DNA from: DATGLW01 sp035293965
Lineage (GTDB): Bacteria; Actinomycetota; Acidimicrobiia; Acidimicrobiales; RAAP-2
Direction of reading: 5' to 3'
Length of the DNA: 55,441 bases
Assembly (NCBI GenBank): GCA_035293965.1
Contig: DATGLW010000120.1
Span: 1 to 55,441 of the forward strand
Position numbers and translations under genes: made by a program
Part shown: positions 22,878 through 32,177 of the stretch, in pieces
Position numbering within the stretch: the stretch's first letter is position 1
Layout of the letters: the number at the start of each line of letters is the position of its first letter
Notes under the pieces: generated by a model
What the model was told of the DNA's origin: nothing
Seen by the model: only the letters and a program-made list of their open reading frames with translations
Databases searched by the model: none

Positions 22878-23848
22878 CGGGCAGTCGGGAGCCCGAGCGC
22901 CCGCCTGAGATCGGCCGGCACCCCTCGGGGCTGGCTCACCTGCACGGGGTGGACGGGCGGGAAGCCGTAGCGGCGCAGGATCGAACGGGCATGGGAGCCG
23001 GTCAGGTAGGCGACGAACGCCCTCGCTGCGTCAGGGTGGGGCGCACGCTGGAGGATGGTGACGGTGAACCGGGCGCTCAGGTGCACCCCGCTCAGGGGCA
23101 CGGTGGGGATGCCCGCGGCCGCTGCCTCGCCGGCGTAGAAGAAGCCGGCGTCGAGCTGGCCCGCCTGGAGCCGCCCGACGAGGGTCTCTTCGGGGAACAC
23201 CCCCGCGGTGCCCGTCGCCAGCCGGGCAAGGGCGGGGTCGTGGCGCCGCTCGGCGGTCTGGCGCAACGCGGTCACCGTCAGGACCCCCTTGGGGTCGATG
23301 GCCGGGTCGGTCCGCCCGAGGAGGAACCCAGGCTCGCCGACGACGCGGTACCACGGCTCGGAACGGAGCCGGGCGGCGAAGCGGCTGTGCGGGTCGTACC
23401 CGAGCACGAGGGGCGAGGTGGCAAACGTCGCGTACCACGTGACCCAGTTGCCGTTGGACGGCCCGCGCAGGGAGTCGTCGACGGCGGCGCTCGCGCTCAC
23501 GAGCACGTCACCCTGCCGGGCGCCGCTCTTGATCTCGCTCGCCAGGGCCTGGGAGCCGGCAGCGAAGCCGTCGAAGGTGTCGCCCGTGGCCTTGTCGAAC
23601 CGAGGCCCGAGCGCGTGCTCCATCACGTCGACGAGCGAACCGGCATAGAGGACCTCGACGGGCGTGTGGCTCGGCGCGGGTGCCCGGACGGTCGCCACCG
23701 TTCCGGCCGCCCCGCCCCGTCGAGCCGCGCCCCACGACCAGGCGCCGCCGGGAACGGCAATGGCAGCCGCGAGCCCCGTGGCGAGGCCGGCGACGAGCGT
23801 CGCGGTGCGGGCCAGGGGCAGGGGGCGTCGAGGACGGCAGCGAGGCAT
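22874..23848 (-). CDS. modA: Extracellular molybdate/tungstate-binding protein (ModA/WtpA-like)
   Basis: 324 residues. A basic n-region (MPRCRPRRPLPLAR) and a hydrophobic core (TATLVAGLATGLAAAIAV) form a signal peptide; no lipobox Cys is evident. Binding-protein motifs include VEVLYAGSLVDVMEHALGPRF, GSQALASEIKSGARQGDVLVSAS and, later, AFVAYLTGSHARSILRRYGF. The closest pattern is the WtpA/ModA tungstate-molybdate group. ATG 23846-23848 is 7 bases from the -10 TACGCT, a leaderless arrangement; an upstream TTG would add nine residues. The 4-base overlap with modBC shows an operon. Confidence 0.88.
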   Translation of the reverse strand: MPRCRPRRPLPLARTATLVAGLATGLAAAIAVPGGAWSWGAARRGGAAGTVATVRAPAPSHTPVEVLYAGSLVDVMEHALGPRFDKATGDTFDGFAAGSQALASEIKSGARQGDVLVSASAAVDDSLRGPSNGNWVTWYATFATSPLVLGYDPHSRFAARLRSEPWYRVVGEPGFLLGRTDPAIDPKGVLTVTALRQTAERRHDPALARLATGTAGVFPEETLVGRLQAGQLDAGFFYAGEAAAAGIPTVPLSGVHLSARFTVTILQRAPHPDAARAFVAYLTGSHARSILRRYGFPPVHPVQVSQPRGVPADLRRALGLPTAR

Positions 23849-23855
23849 GGGACAG

Positions 23856-23861
23856 AGCGTA
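23856..23861 (-). promoter_or_regulatory. -10 element, leaderless promoter of modA-modBC
   Basis: TACGCT on the minus strand, 7 bases before the modA ATG. Upstream, 23862-23940 is relatively AT-rich and contains TCGATCGA (23913-23920), a possible site for the nearby Mop-domain regulator. Confidence 0.5.
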
Positions 23862-23947
23862 GCTCGCGCATGCAATGGCGAACCAAATCCATCCTCGCGG
23901 CTACCTGTTATCGATCGACATGTCCTTGCATCGTCCGGATTGGGTGA

Positions 23948-24059
23948 GAGCGGGCGGATCGAGTCAGCGGGCCGATCGAGCGGGAGCGGCCGGACCTCGT
24001 TGTGAGCGGGCGGATCGAGCCAGCGGGCCGATCGAGCGGGAGCGGCCGGGCCGAGAGGA
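23948..24059. repeat. 56-base tandem repeat, two units, upstream of modA
   Basis: Unit A (23948-24003) and unit B (24004-24059) share about 47 bases with two mismatches. Each unit contains two GATCGAG words 17 bases apart, so the motif recurs at 23957, 23974, 24013 and 24030. It lies between the dapB stop (24102) and the modA start; no gene is present. Confidence 0.75.
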
Positions 24060-24101
24060 ACCGGGCCGGGGAGGGCCCGCCCAGGCCACGGGTGGCCGGG
24101 G

Positions 24102-24914
24102 TCAGAACCCGAGGAGGGGGTCGAGGCCGACGGTGAGGCCCGGGCGGCTGCCGACCTCGCGGACGGCCATGAGGACGCCGGGCATGAACGAACCGCGGTC
24201 GTAGGAGTCGTGCCGGACGCTCAGGCTCTGCCCCCTCGCACCGAAGATGACCTCCTGGTGAGCCACGAGCCCCCTCAGGCGGACCGAGTGGACGCGGATG
24301 CCCCCCGGGCCGAGGCCACCGCGGGTGCCCTCGAGCGTGTGGAGCTCCGTGGGGTCGGGCGGCACCTCGCCCGCTCCTGCCGCCCGCCGGGCAGCCGCCA
24401 TGCGGCGGGCGGTGTCGAGCGCCGTGCCCGAGGGCGCGTCGCGCTTTGCGTCGTGGTGGAGCTCGATGACCTCGATGCCGTCCATGAACGGCGCCGCGAG
24501 CTCGCACAGGCGCATCAGCAGGACAGCGCCGATGGCGAAGTTGGCGGCGATGACGGCGTTGGCCGGCGACTCGGCGAACAGACGTGCCGCAGTCGCCAGG
24601 TCGTGCTCGCCGAGCCCCGTCGTGCCCACCACCGCGTGGACCCCATGGCCCGCGTACCACGGCAGGTTGGCCCGGACCGCCTCGGCCACGGTGAAGTCCA
24701 CCACCACCTCGGCCCGGTTCCCCTCGAGCGCCTCGGCGCTCGCGGCCACCTCGAGGGAGGGGATGCCCTCGCCGTCGACCACCTGCCGGAGGTCGGCGCC
24801 GGCGAGGCGAGGGTCGACGGCCGCCACGAGCTCCATGTCGGCGGCGCCCGCCACGGCGCGGCAGACCTCGCTGCCCATGCGGCCGCCGGCGCCCATCACG
24901 CCCACACGGATCAC
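24102..24914 (-). CDS. dapB: 4-hydroxy-tetrahydrodipicolinate reductase
   Basis: NAD(P)H-dependent second step of the diaminopimelate/lysine branch. 270 residues. The Rossmann start IRVGVMGAGGRMGSEV, VVGTTGL, and the catalytic stretch ELHHDAKRDAPSGTAL with the paired His and Lys are all present. GTG 24912-24914 is used; TAGGGT (24920-24925) lies 5 bases upstream, so the message is probably leaderless. It is separated from dapA by the accessory block. Confidence 0.96.
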   Translation of the reverse strand: MIRVGVMGAGGRMGSEVCRAVAGAADMELVAAVDPRLAGADLRQVVDGEGIPSLEVAASAEALEGNRAEVVVDFTVAEAVRANLPWYAGHGVHAVVGTTGLGEHDLATAARLFAESPANAVIAANFAIGAVLLMRLCELAAPFMDGIEVIELHHDAKRDAPSGTALDTARRMAAARRAAGAGEVPPDPTELHTLEGTRGGLGPGGIRVHSVRLRGLVAHQEVIFGARGQSLSVRHDSYDRGSFMPGVLMAVREVGSRPGLTVGLDPLLGF

Positions 24915-24919
24915 GCCCC

Positions 24920-24925
24920 ACCCTA
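24920..24925 (-). promoter_or_regulatory. -10 element of dapB
   Basis: TAGGGT on the minus strand, 5 bases before the GTG. The bases between are GCCCC on the plus strand. This is the closest spacing among the leaderless-type promoters here, so the start codon could be the first transcribed base or slightly downstream. Confidence 0.35.
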
Positions 24926-25008
24926 CCAACGTGCCCCGTGGCCGCTCGAGGCCGACCGGGTGCCGACTCGGTGCCCGATGCAGCGGCACGACCGAGCCCC
25001 GTGCGCCG

Positions 25009-27987
25009 TCAGTGCAGCGGCGACCCGAGCCGCCGGGGCCGGCGAGCGAGCCGGCGGCGGCCGATGAGCACCCCCGCAACGACGAGGCCGACCAGCCCGG
25101 CGGCGCTCGCCGCCAGCCCCTCGGTGAGGCGCGGGGCGCGGTAGGTGAAGGTGACCGTCCACGTGCCCGGCGGGAGGTGCACCGACTGGACCAACCCGTC
25201 GGCGGTGACGTCGAGGGCTCGGGCCGGCCCACCGCGGGCGGGCACGGCCTTGGCGCGCCAGCCGGGCTGGAACGCCTCGCTCCGCACGAGGGTCCCCCCT
25301 GCCGGCACCACCACTCGGTCCACCTCCGTGCCGTCCGGCGCGCTGGCCACCCGCGTGGCCCGCGCCCCCCGGGGGGAGCGGGCCACCCACACCGGGGGCC
25401 GCACCGAGGTTGCCGTAAAGCGCGCGTACGCGTCCCAGAACCCGCCGAAGCGCCACGCCGAGGTCACGCCCAGCGCGTCCTGGAGCTGGCCGACCATGAC
25501 GAAGCGGTCCCCTGAGGCGGTGGCCACCGACGTCCGGTCCGACACCTGCAGGCCCAGCGCGTGCACGACGATGCCGGCCGCACGGTGCGCGCGGCCGAGG
25601 TGGACCGACCAGCGACCGGGCCCGACCTTCACGACCTGCTCGGGCACCGAGGCGACCGCGCCCCGGGGGCTCACGAGGTCCACCGTCACCGGCGTGCCCT
25701 GACGCACCTGGTGCCCGGTGCCGAGGGCCGGCACCTGGGCGCCGGCAGTGGCGCCGGCGGTGGCTCCCCCGGTCACGACCGATACGTCGGCCACGTCGAG
25801 CACCTGGCCGAAGTAGAAGGTCCGGGCGCTCGGCCTGCCCGGCCGAGGGGCGCCCGGGCAGGCCGTCGCCACGAGGTCCGCCGGTACGCCGTCGACCGTG
25901 GGGGCCTGGCTCGCCCGCGCCACAGCTGGTGGCAGGGCCTCGGGGGCGAGGAACTGGGGCAGCGTCACCAGCGTGGCCAGCCGGAGGGGGTCGAAGACCC
26001 CCTTGGCCAGGGCGCACGGGTCGAGGCTGTCGAGCGTCCTCGTACCGGTCGGGGTCTGGTAGGGCAGGTAGGTCAGGGACCCGTAGCCCTGCACGCTCGG
26101 CACGGTGGTGAAGGCGTTGAGGTCTGGCTGGCCGATGGCGCTCAGCGTCTCGATCCTCGATGCCGTGGAGTCGTAGATGGCAAAGCGCCCCGAGCTGCCG
26201 AGCACCGCGGTGGCAGCAGCACGGGTTGGCTCGGCGGTGACGTTGCGGCCCGGGGTGAGCCCAGTCGACGAGGACAACCAGAACAGTGACAGGTCCGCCA
26301 CGACGAGCACACCGAGCAGCCGGCCGACGACGGGCAGAGGTAGCGCCCGGCGGCCGGTGGCCGCACCTGGCGCTCCCCCCCCGGCCGAGGGCGCACCTGG
26401 AGCCCGGGCCTCGGCGAGGGCCACCTTCGAGGACCGGGCCCCCGCGAGGGCGACCGCGGTGACGACACCTGCGGCCAGCACCAGCTGGGCTGTGAACCAG
26501 GGCGTGAGGTAGCGCCCCAGCGAGGCACCCACGGCGTCGGCGCCGAACGCCCGCTCGAGGGCCGCCGGAGCGGCGAGGCCCACCGCGCACAGGCACGCGG
26601 CGGCCAGGGCGGGGGACGCGTCCACCCACCGGCCCCACGACCGCTCGGCTCGCGCCGCTGCCCCGAGCACCCGGTCGAGCCAGAACCCGAGCAGCATGGC
26701 CAACGCGAAGTCGAGGATCCCGAGGTTGCGGCTCTGCAGACGGAGCTTGCCGAAGAACGGCAGGTGCCAGAACAGCCGGCCGACGGGCGTGAAGCCCCCG
26801 AAGGCCATGAGCAGCCCGAGGACGGCCAGGAACAGCCACATTGCCCACTCGGCTGCCGACGGGTCGCGCCGGCGGCCGACCGAGCGGACGAGGAGGGCGA
26901 CGAAGGCGACCAGGGGCAGGAGCCCCACGTAGCCGGTCACCTCGGGCAGGTTGTAGGAGAGGAACCAGGTCGGCTGGTGCAGCACCCCGTCACCGCCGAA
27001 CACGTCGGGCATGAGCAGGAGCACCGACCACGACGGGTGGAGCGACCCGGCCGCGAAGTAGGCGTAGCTCTCGCTTGCCCGCTGGCTGGCGGTGATGAAG
27101 CTCCAGCCCGGCAGGAGCTGCACGGCGCCGAGCAGGGCCGCCCAGGCCACGGCGACGGCCGCGTGCACGAAGAACCGGGCCCGGCGCCCCACGCCGACCG
27201 TCGCACCGGCGTAGGGGCGCAGCGCCAGCCACAGGGTCACCACCAGCCCGACCACCTCGGCCTCGGCCATCCCCCTCGGTTCGCCCGAGAGCAGGATGAG
27301 CCCGAGGACCACAGCCAGGAGCACGGTGGAGCCCAACGTGGTCGGGCGCGCCCAGCCTGGCCCGGTGCCGAGCGCCGACCAGGCCAGGCGCAGCAGCGCC
27401 AGCACCAGCAGCGGCACGAGGCTCATGCCCTGGACGATCGGAAGGTGGACCATCTGGCCGGCCATGGCGCCGCCGAAGCCGTAGGTGAGGGCGGCGAGCA
27501 GGGCAGCCAGGGGGCGGAGGCCGAGCTGGCGGCCCAGCGCATAGGCGCCCAGCCCGCCGGCCCAGTAGGCGAGGAGGAGGTTCGCCACCCATGCCGCCAT
27601 CGCCGGCAGCACGACGAACAGGAAGGTGCCCGGGTACAGCGCGCCGGCGTTCATCCCGCCGAGCAGCGGGGAGCCCGACCAGATGTAGGGGTTCCACAGC
27701 GGCAGGTGGCCCGATCGCAACTGGGCTCCCGACAACGCCCGGAGGGGGAAGTTCTGGATGAGGTTGTCGCCGGACAGCGCGGGGTACCCGAGGGCGGCGG
27801 GCACGACGAAGACCACGAGCGGCAGCCCCACGAGCACGGCGACTGCCGCGCCGTCGGGAGCGGCGAGCCAGCGCCGCAGGGCGGCCCACGACGGGATGCC
27901 GGCAAAGGGCGCCGGCCCCGAGGCCGCACCCGGGGGTGCGACGGTGGGGCGGCGCGCCGAGGGGCCCGGCGGGCTGGGGCCTGACAC
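25009..27987 (-). CDS. Large YfhO-type integral membrane protein
   Basis: 992 residues. A long N-terminal block holds many hydrophobic helices; the first starts near residue 48 (VAVLVGLPLVVFVVPAALG), followed by the lumen-type loop with DNLIQNFPLRAL and LPLWNPYIWSGSPLLGGMNAG. Next come a large extracellular beta-rich domain (about 560-920) and one or two C-terminal helices (ASAAGLVGLVVAGVLIG). The layout and motifs match the YfhO/GT-C-like glycosyltransferase superfamily, which transfers sugars from polyprenyl carriers in some members. The acceptor is unknown. GTG 27987 has TAGCTT 8 bases upstream. It is divergent from thiC. Confidence 0.85.
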   Translation of the reverse strand: MSGPSPPGPSARRPTVAPPGAASGPAPFAGIPSWAALRRWLAAPDGAAVAVLVGLPLVVFVVPAALGYPALSGDNLIQNFPLRALSGAQLRSGHLPLWNPYIWSGSPLLGGMNAGALYPGTFLFVVLPAMAAWVANLLLAYWAGGLGAYALGRQLGLRPLAALLAALTYGFGGAMAGQMVHLPIVQGMSLVPLLVLALLRLAWSALGTGPGWARPTTLGSTVLLAVVLGLILLSGEPRGMAEAEVVGLVVTLWLALRPYAGATVGVGRRARFFVHAAVAVAWAALLGAVQLLPGWSFITASQRASESYAYFAAGSLHPSWSVLLLMPDVFGGDGVLHQPTWFLSYNLPEVTGYVGLLPLVAFVALLVRSVGRRRDPSAAEWAMWLFLAVLGLLMAFGGFTPVGRLFWHLPFFGKLRLQSRNLGILDFALAMLLGFWLDRVLGAAARAERSWGRWVDASPALAAACLCAVGLAAPAALERAFGADAVGASLGRYLTPWFTAQLVLAAGVVTAVALAGARSSKVALAEARAPGAPSAGGGAPGAATGRRALPLPVVGRLLGVLVVADLSLFWLSSSTGLTPGRNVTAEPTRAAATAVLGSSGRFAIYDSTASRIETLSAIGQPDLNAFTTVPSVQGYGSLTYLPYQTPTGTRTLDSLDPCALAKGVFDPLRLATLVTLPQFLAPEALPPAVARASQAPTVDGVPADLVATACPGAPRPGRPSARTFYFGQVLDVADVSVVTGGATAGATAGAQVPALGTGHQVRQGTPVTVDLVSPRGAVASVPEQVVKVGPGRWSVHLGRAHRAAGIVVHALGLQVSDRTSVATASGDRFVMVGQLQDALGVTSAWRFGGFWDAYARFTATSVRPPVWVARSPRGARATRVASAPDGTEVDRVVVPAGGTLVRSEAFQPGWRAKAVPARGGPARALDVTADGLVQSVHLPPGTWTVTFTYRAPRLTEGLAASAAGLVGLVVAGVLIGRRRLARRPRRLGSPLH

Positions 27988-27995
27988 GGAGGGCG

Positions 27996-28001
27996 AAGCT
28001 A
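27996..28001 (-). promoter_or_regulatory. -10 element of the YfhO gene
   Basis: TAGCTT on the minus strand followed by 8 bases and the GTG start. No ribosome site is visible, consistent with a leaderless transcript. Confidence 0.45.
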
Positions 28002-28076
28002 CCGCCGCAGGACGCAGACCGCCTGCACGGCCCGCCCGCCGAGGCCCGGTGCCGGTGCGCGAGACTCGGCGGGAAC

Positions 28077-28161
28077 GGGAGCTCGGCGTGACCGGGCTGA
28101 GAGGGCACCTGGCTGGTGCCGACCGTAGGACCTGATCCGGGTAATGCCGGCGAAGGGAGGA
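28077..28161 (+). ncRNA. TPP riboswitch (THI element)
   Basis: Upstream of thiC with the conserved blocks CTGAGA (28096-28101), ACCTGATCCGGGTAATGCCGGCGAAGGGA (described here as 28130-28158) and a P3-type stem GGCACC-TGGCT-GGTGCC between them. The terminal GGGAGG of the aptamer is also the ribosome site of thiC, 6-7 bases before the ATG. TPP binding should therefore hide the site and block translation; no terminator hairpin follows. Confidence 0.93.
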
Positions 28162-28166
28162 GACAA

Positions 28167-30008
<1,842 letters not shown>

Positions 30009-30162
30009 GGCGGCGGCACGGCGCGGCCGGCCCCCGGGTGCGACGCGGCGGGGGCGGCGGCACGGCGGGGGGCGACGCGGCCGGCCCCGGAGTGCGACGC
30101 GGCGCGGGCGGCGGCACGGCTGGGGGCGGCGCGGCGCGCGGCGCGGGACCCCTCCGGCACCG
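30009..30162. repeat. GC-rich degenerate repeat spacer after thiC
   Basis: CGGCGGCACGGC recurs at 30011, 30055 and 30109, with GCGACGCGG-type words between. No gene or clear terminator is seen. The spacer separates thiC from the TIGR00725-like gene. Confidence 0.5.
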
Positions 30163-30843
30163 GTGACCGCTGTGGCGTACGTGGCCGTGGTCGGGCCCGG
30201 TGACCACGCCACCGAGCCCGAGCTCTCCGACGCCCGCGCCGTCGGGCGGCTGCTCGCCCGGCGCCGCGCCGTCGTGGTGTGCGGCGGGCTCGGTGGCGTC
30301 ATGGCGGCAGCGGCTCAAGGCGCCCACCAGGAAGGGGGCGTCGTGGTCGGGCTGCTACCCGGCACCGACCGGTCCGAGGGGAACGAGCACCTCAGCGTGG
30401 CCGTGGCCACTGGGCTGGGCGAGCTGCGCAACGGCGTGATCGTCCGCAGCGCCGATGCCGTGGTGGCGGTGGGCGGCAGCTGGGGGACCCTGAGCGAGGT
30501 GGCGCTGGCCGTGCGCACCGGCGTACCCGTCGTGGCCCTGCGCGGCTGGACCGTCCTCGACGCCGAAGGGAGGCCCCTCCCCCTGGCGACGGCCCGCTCT
30601 CCCGAAGAGGCAGTCGAGGCGGTACTCGCCATGGCCGCCGGGGGGGCCGGGGGGGCCGCCGGGGCCGCCGGGGACGCCGGGGCCGCCGGGGCCGCCGGGC
30701 AGGGTGCCGCCGGTGCCGCCGGGGACGCCGGGCAGGGTGCCGGCGAGCAGAGTGCCGGCGGTGCCGCGGGTGCCGTCCGGCAGGATGCCGTCGAGCAGGG
30801 TGCCGGCGAGCCGGAGCGACCACGCGCACCCGGCTGGGCCTGA
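30163..30843 (+). CDS. TIGR00725 / LOG-like family protein with collagen-like C-terminal tail
   Basis: 226 residues. Residues 5-155 match the TIGR00725 group of SLOG/Rossmann-like proteins: YVAVVGPG, VVVCGGLGGVMAAAAQGAHQEGG, VGLLPG, ADAVVAVGGSWGTLSE. The exact activity is not established; relatives include nucleotide-processing LOG phosphoribohydrolases. From about residue 163 the chain is a run of Gly-X-X triplets (GGAGGAAGAAGDAGAAGAAG), then Gly/Gln/Glu-rich sequence, encoded by 9-base GCCGCCGGG-like repeats. GTG 30163 is chosen as the beginning of homology. It converges on the M16 protease gene. Confidence 0.75.
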   Translation: MTAVAYVAVVGPGDHATEPELSDARAVGRLLARRRAVVVCGGLGGVMAAAAQGAHQEGGVVVGLLPGTDRSEGNEHLSVAVATGLGELRNGVIVRSADAVVAVGGSWGTLSEVALAVRTGVPVVALRGWTVLDAEGRPLPLATARSPEEAVEAVLAMAAGGAGGAAGAAGDAGAAGAAGQGAAGAAGDAGQGAGEQSAGGAAGAVRQDAVEQGAGEPERPRAPGWA

Positions 30844-30881
30844 GGGCCGCCGGATGGGCCCGCGCCGCCGGCCCGGGAACC

Positions 30882-32177
30882 TCATCCCGGATGCGTGCCG
30901 GTCAGCCCGAGACCCGCCACGTCGAAGTCGCCGGGGTCGAAGGGGCCGACCGCGGCCAGCGTCCTCGGCGCGTCGCGCAGCGCGACGGCGGCCTGGCGCA
31001 CCTCGTCTGCTTGGACCCCTTCGATCCTCGCCACGAGCTGGTCGACGGTCAGCACCTCACCGTGCAGCAGCAGCGACGAGCCGATCCTGCTCATGCGCGC
31101 GCCGGAGTCCTCGCACGACAGCAGCAGGTCCGCGCGCAGGTTCCCCTTGGCGATCCCGAGCTCCTGCTCGGTGACGCCTTCGTCGGCCAGCAGCTCCAGC
31201 TCCGCCGCGATGAGGCGCAGAACCTCGCCGGCATGCTCGGGCGCCGTGCCCACGCCGACGGCGAGCGATCCCGCGTCGTGGTAGCCGGTGCGCTCCGACC
31301 ACACCGAGTACGCCAGGCCGCGCTGCTCGCGGATCTTCTGGAACAGCCTGCTCGACAAGCCGCCGCCGAGCACGTGGTTCAGCACCGCGAAGGCCCACCT
31401 GCGCTCGTCGAAGCGCGACACGCAGCGGGCGCCGTAGACGAGGTGTGCCTGCTCGGTGGGGCGCCGCACCACCACGATCGGGCACGGCGGCTCGGTGGGC
31501 GCTTGGCGTGCCGGGGCCCGGCCGCCCGGCGTGCCGGCGAAGCGGCGCTCGATCGCCTCGGCGAGCTCCTCGTGGCCGCACTGGCCCGCTGCTGACACGA
31601 CCATGTTCGCCGGGCGGTAGTGCTGCTCGAAGAAGGCCCGGATGTCATCGGCTGACGTCGAGCGCACCGTCGCCGGCGTGCCGAGCGTGTCGCGCCCGAG
31701 CGGGTGCGAAGGGAACAGCGCCGCCTGCCACCGCTCGCCGGCGAGGTCGGCGGGCTCGTCGGCGTGCATGGCGATCTCGTCGAGGATGACCGTCCGCTCG
31801 GCGTCGACGTCGCCGGGGCGCAACGCCGGGCTCCACATGATGTCGCTCAGGATGTCGAGGCCGAGGTCGGCGTGCTCGGCGAGGAGGCGGACGTAGAACG
31901 CCGTGTACTCCTTGGTGGTGTAGGCGTTGCAGTCGCCTCCCACCTCGTCGAGCCGCTCGGCGATGGCCGCCGCCGAGCGGGTGCGCGTGCCCTTGAACAG
32001 CAGGTGCTCGAGGAAGTGCGACGAACCCGCCTGGTCGTCCGACTCGTCGCGGGACCCCGTGCCGACCCAGAACCCGACCGCTACCGACCGCACGTCGGGC
32101 ATGGTCTCGGTCACGAGGCGAACGCCACACGGCAGCGCGCTCGTCTGGATCGACGAGCCGGCGACAGCTGCGGTCAA
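30882..32177 (-). CDS. M16 family zinc peptidase (processing-protease-like)
   Basis: 431 residues. The inverted zinc motif HFLEH (54-58; HxxEH) with a downstream Glu in the ILDEIAMH region marks the catalytic M16 subunit. LGGGLSSRLFQKIREQRGLAYSV is the conserved C-terminal-half signature. It is cytoplasmic, as no signal is seen. The start is TTG 32175-32177, overlapping the pnp TGA as TTGA; this order (pnp then M16) is conserved in actinobacteria. It probably depends on pnp translation. Confidence 0.93.
   Translation of the reverse strand: MTAAVAGSSIQTSALPCGVRLVTETMPDVRSVAVGFWVGTGSRDESDDQAGSSHFLEHLLFKGTRTRSAAAIAERLDEVGGDCNAYTTKEYTAFYVRLLAEHADLGLDILSDIMWSPALRPGDVDAERTVILDEIAMHADEPADLAGERWQAALFPSHPLGRDTLGTPATVRSTSADDIRAFFEQHYRPANMVVSAAGQCGHEELAEAIERRFAGTPGGRAPARQAPTEPPCPIVVVRRPTEQAHLVYGARCVSRFDERRWAFAVLNHVLGGGLSSRLFQKIREQRGLAYSVWSERTGYHDAGSLAVGVGTAPEHAGEVLRLIAAELELLADEGVTEQELGIAKGNLRADLLLSCEDSGARMSRIGSSLLLHGEVLTVDQLVARIEGVQADEVRQAAVALRDAPRTLAAVGPFDPGDFDVAGLGLTGTHPG

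Noticed and set aside
23948..24059. 56-base repeat as a CRISPR or transposon end
   Set aside because: Only two abutting units, no spacers, no transposase and no terminal inverted repeats.
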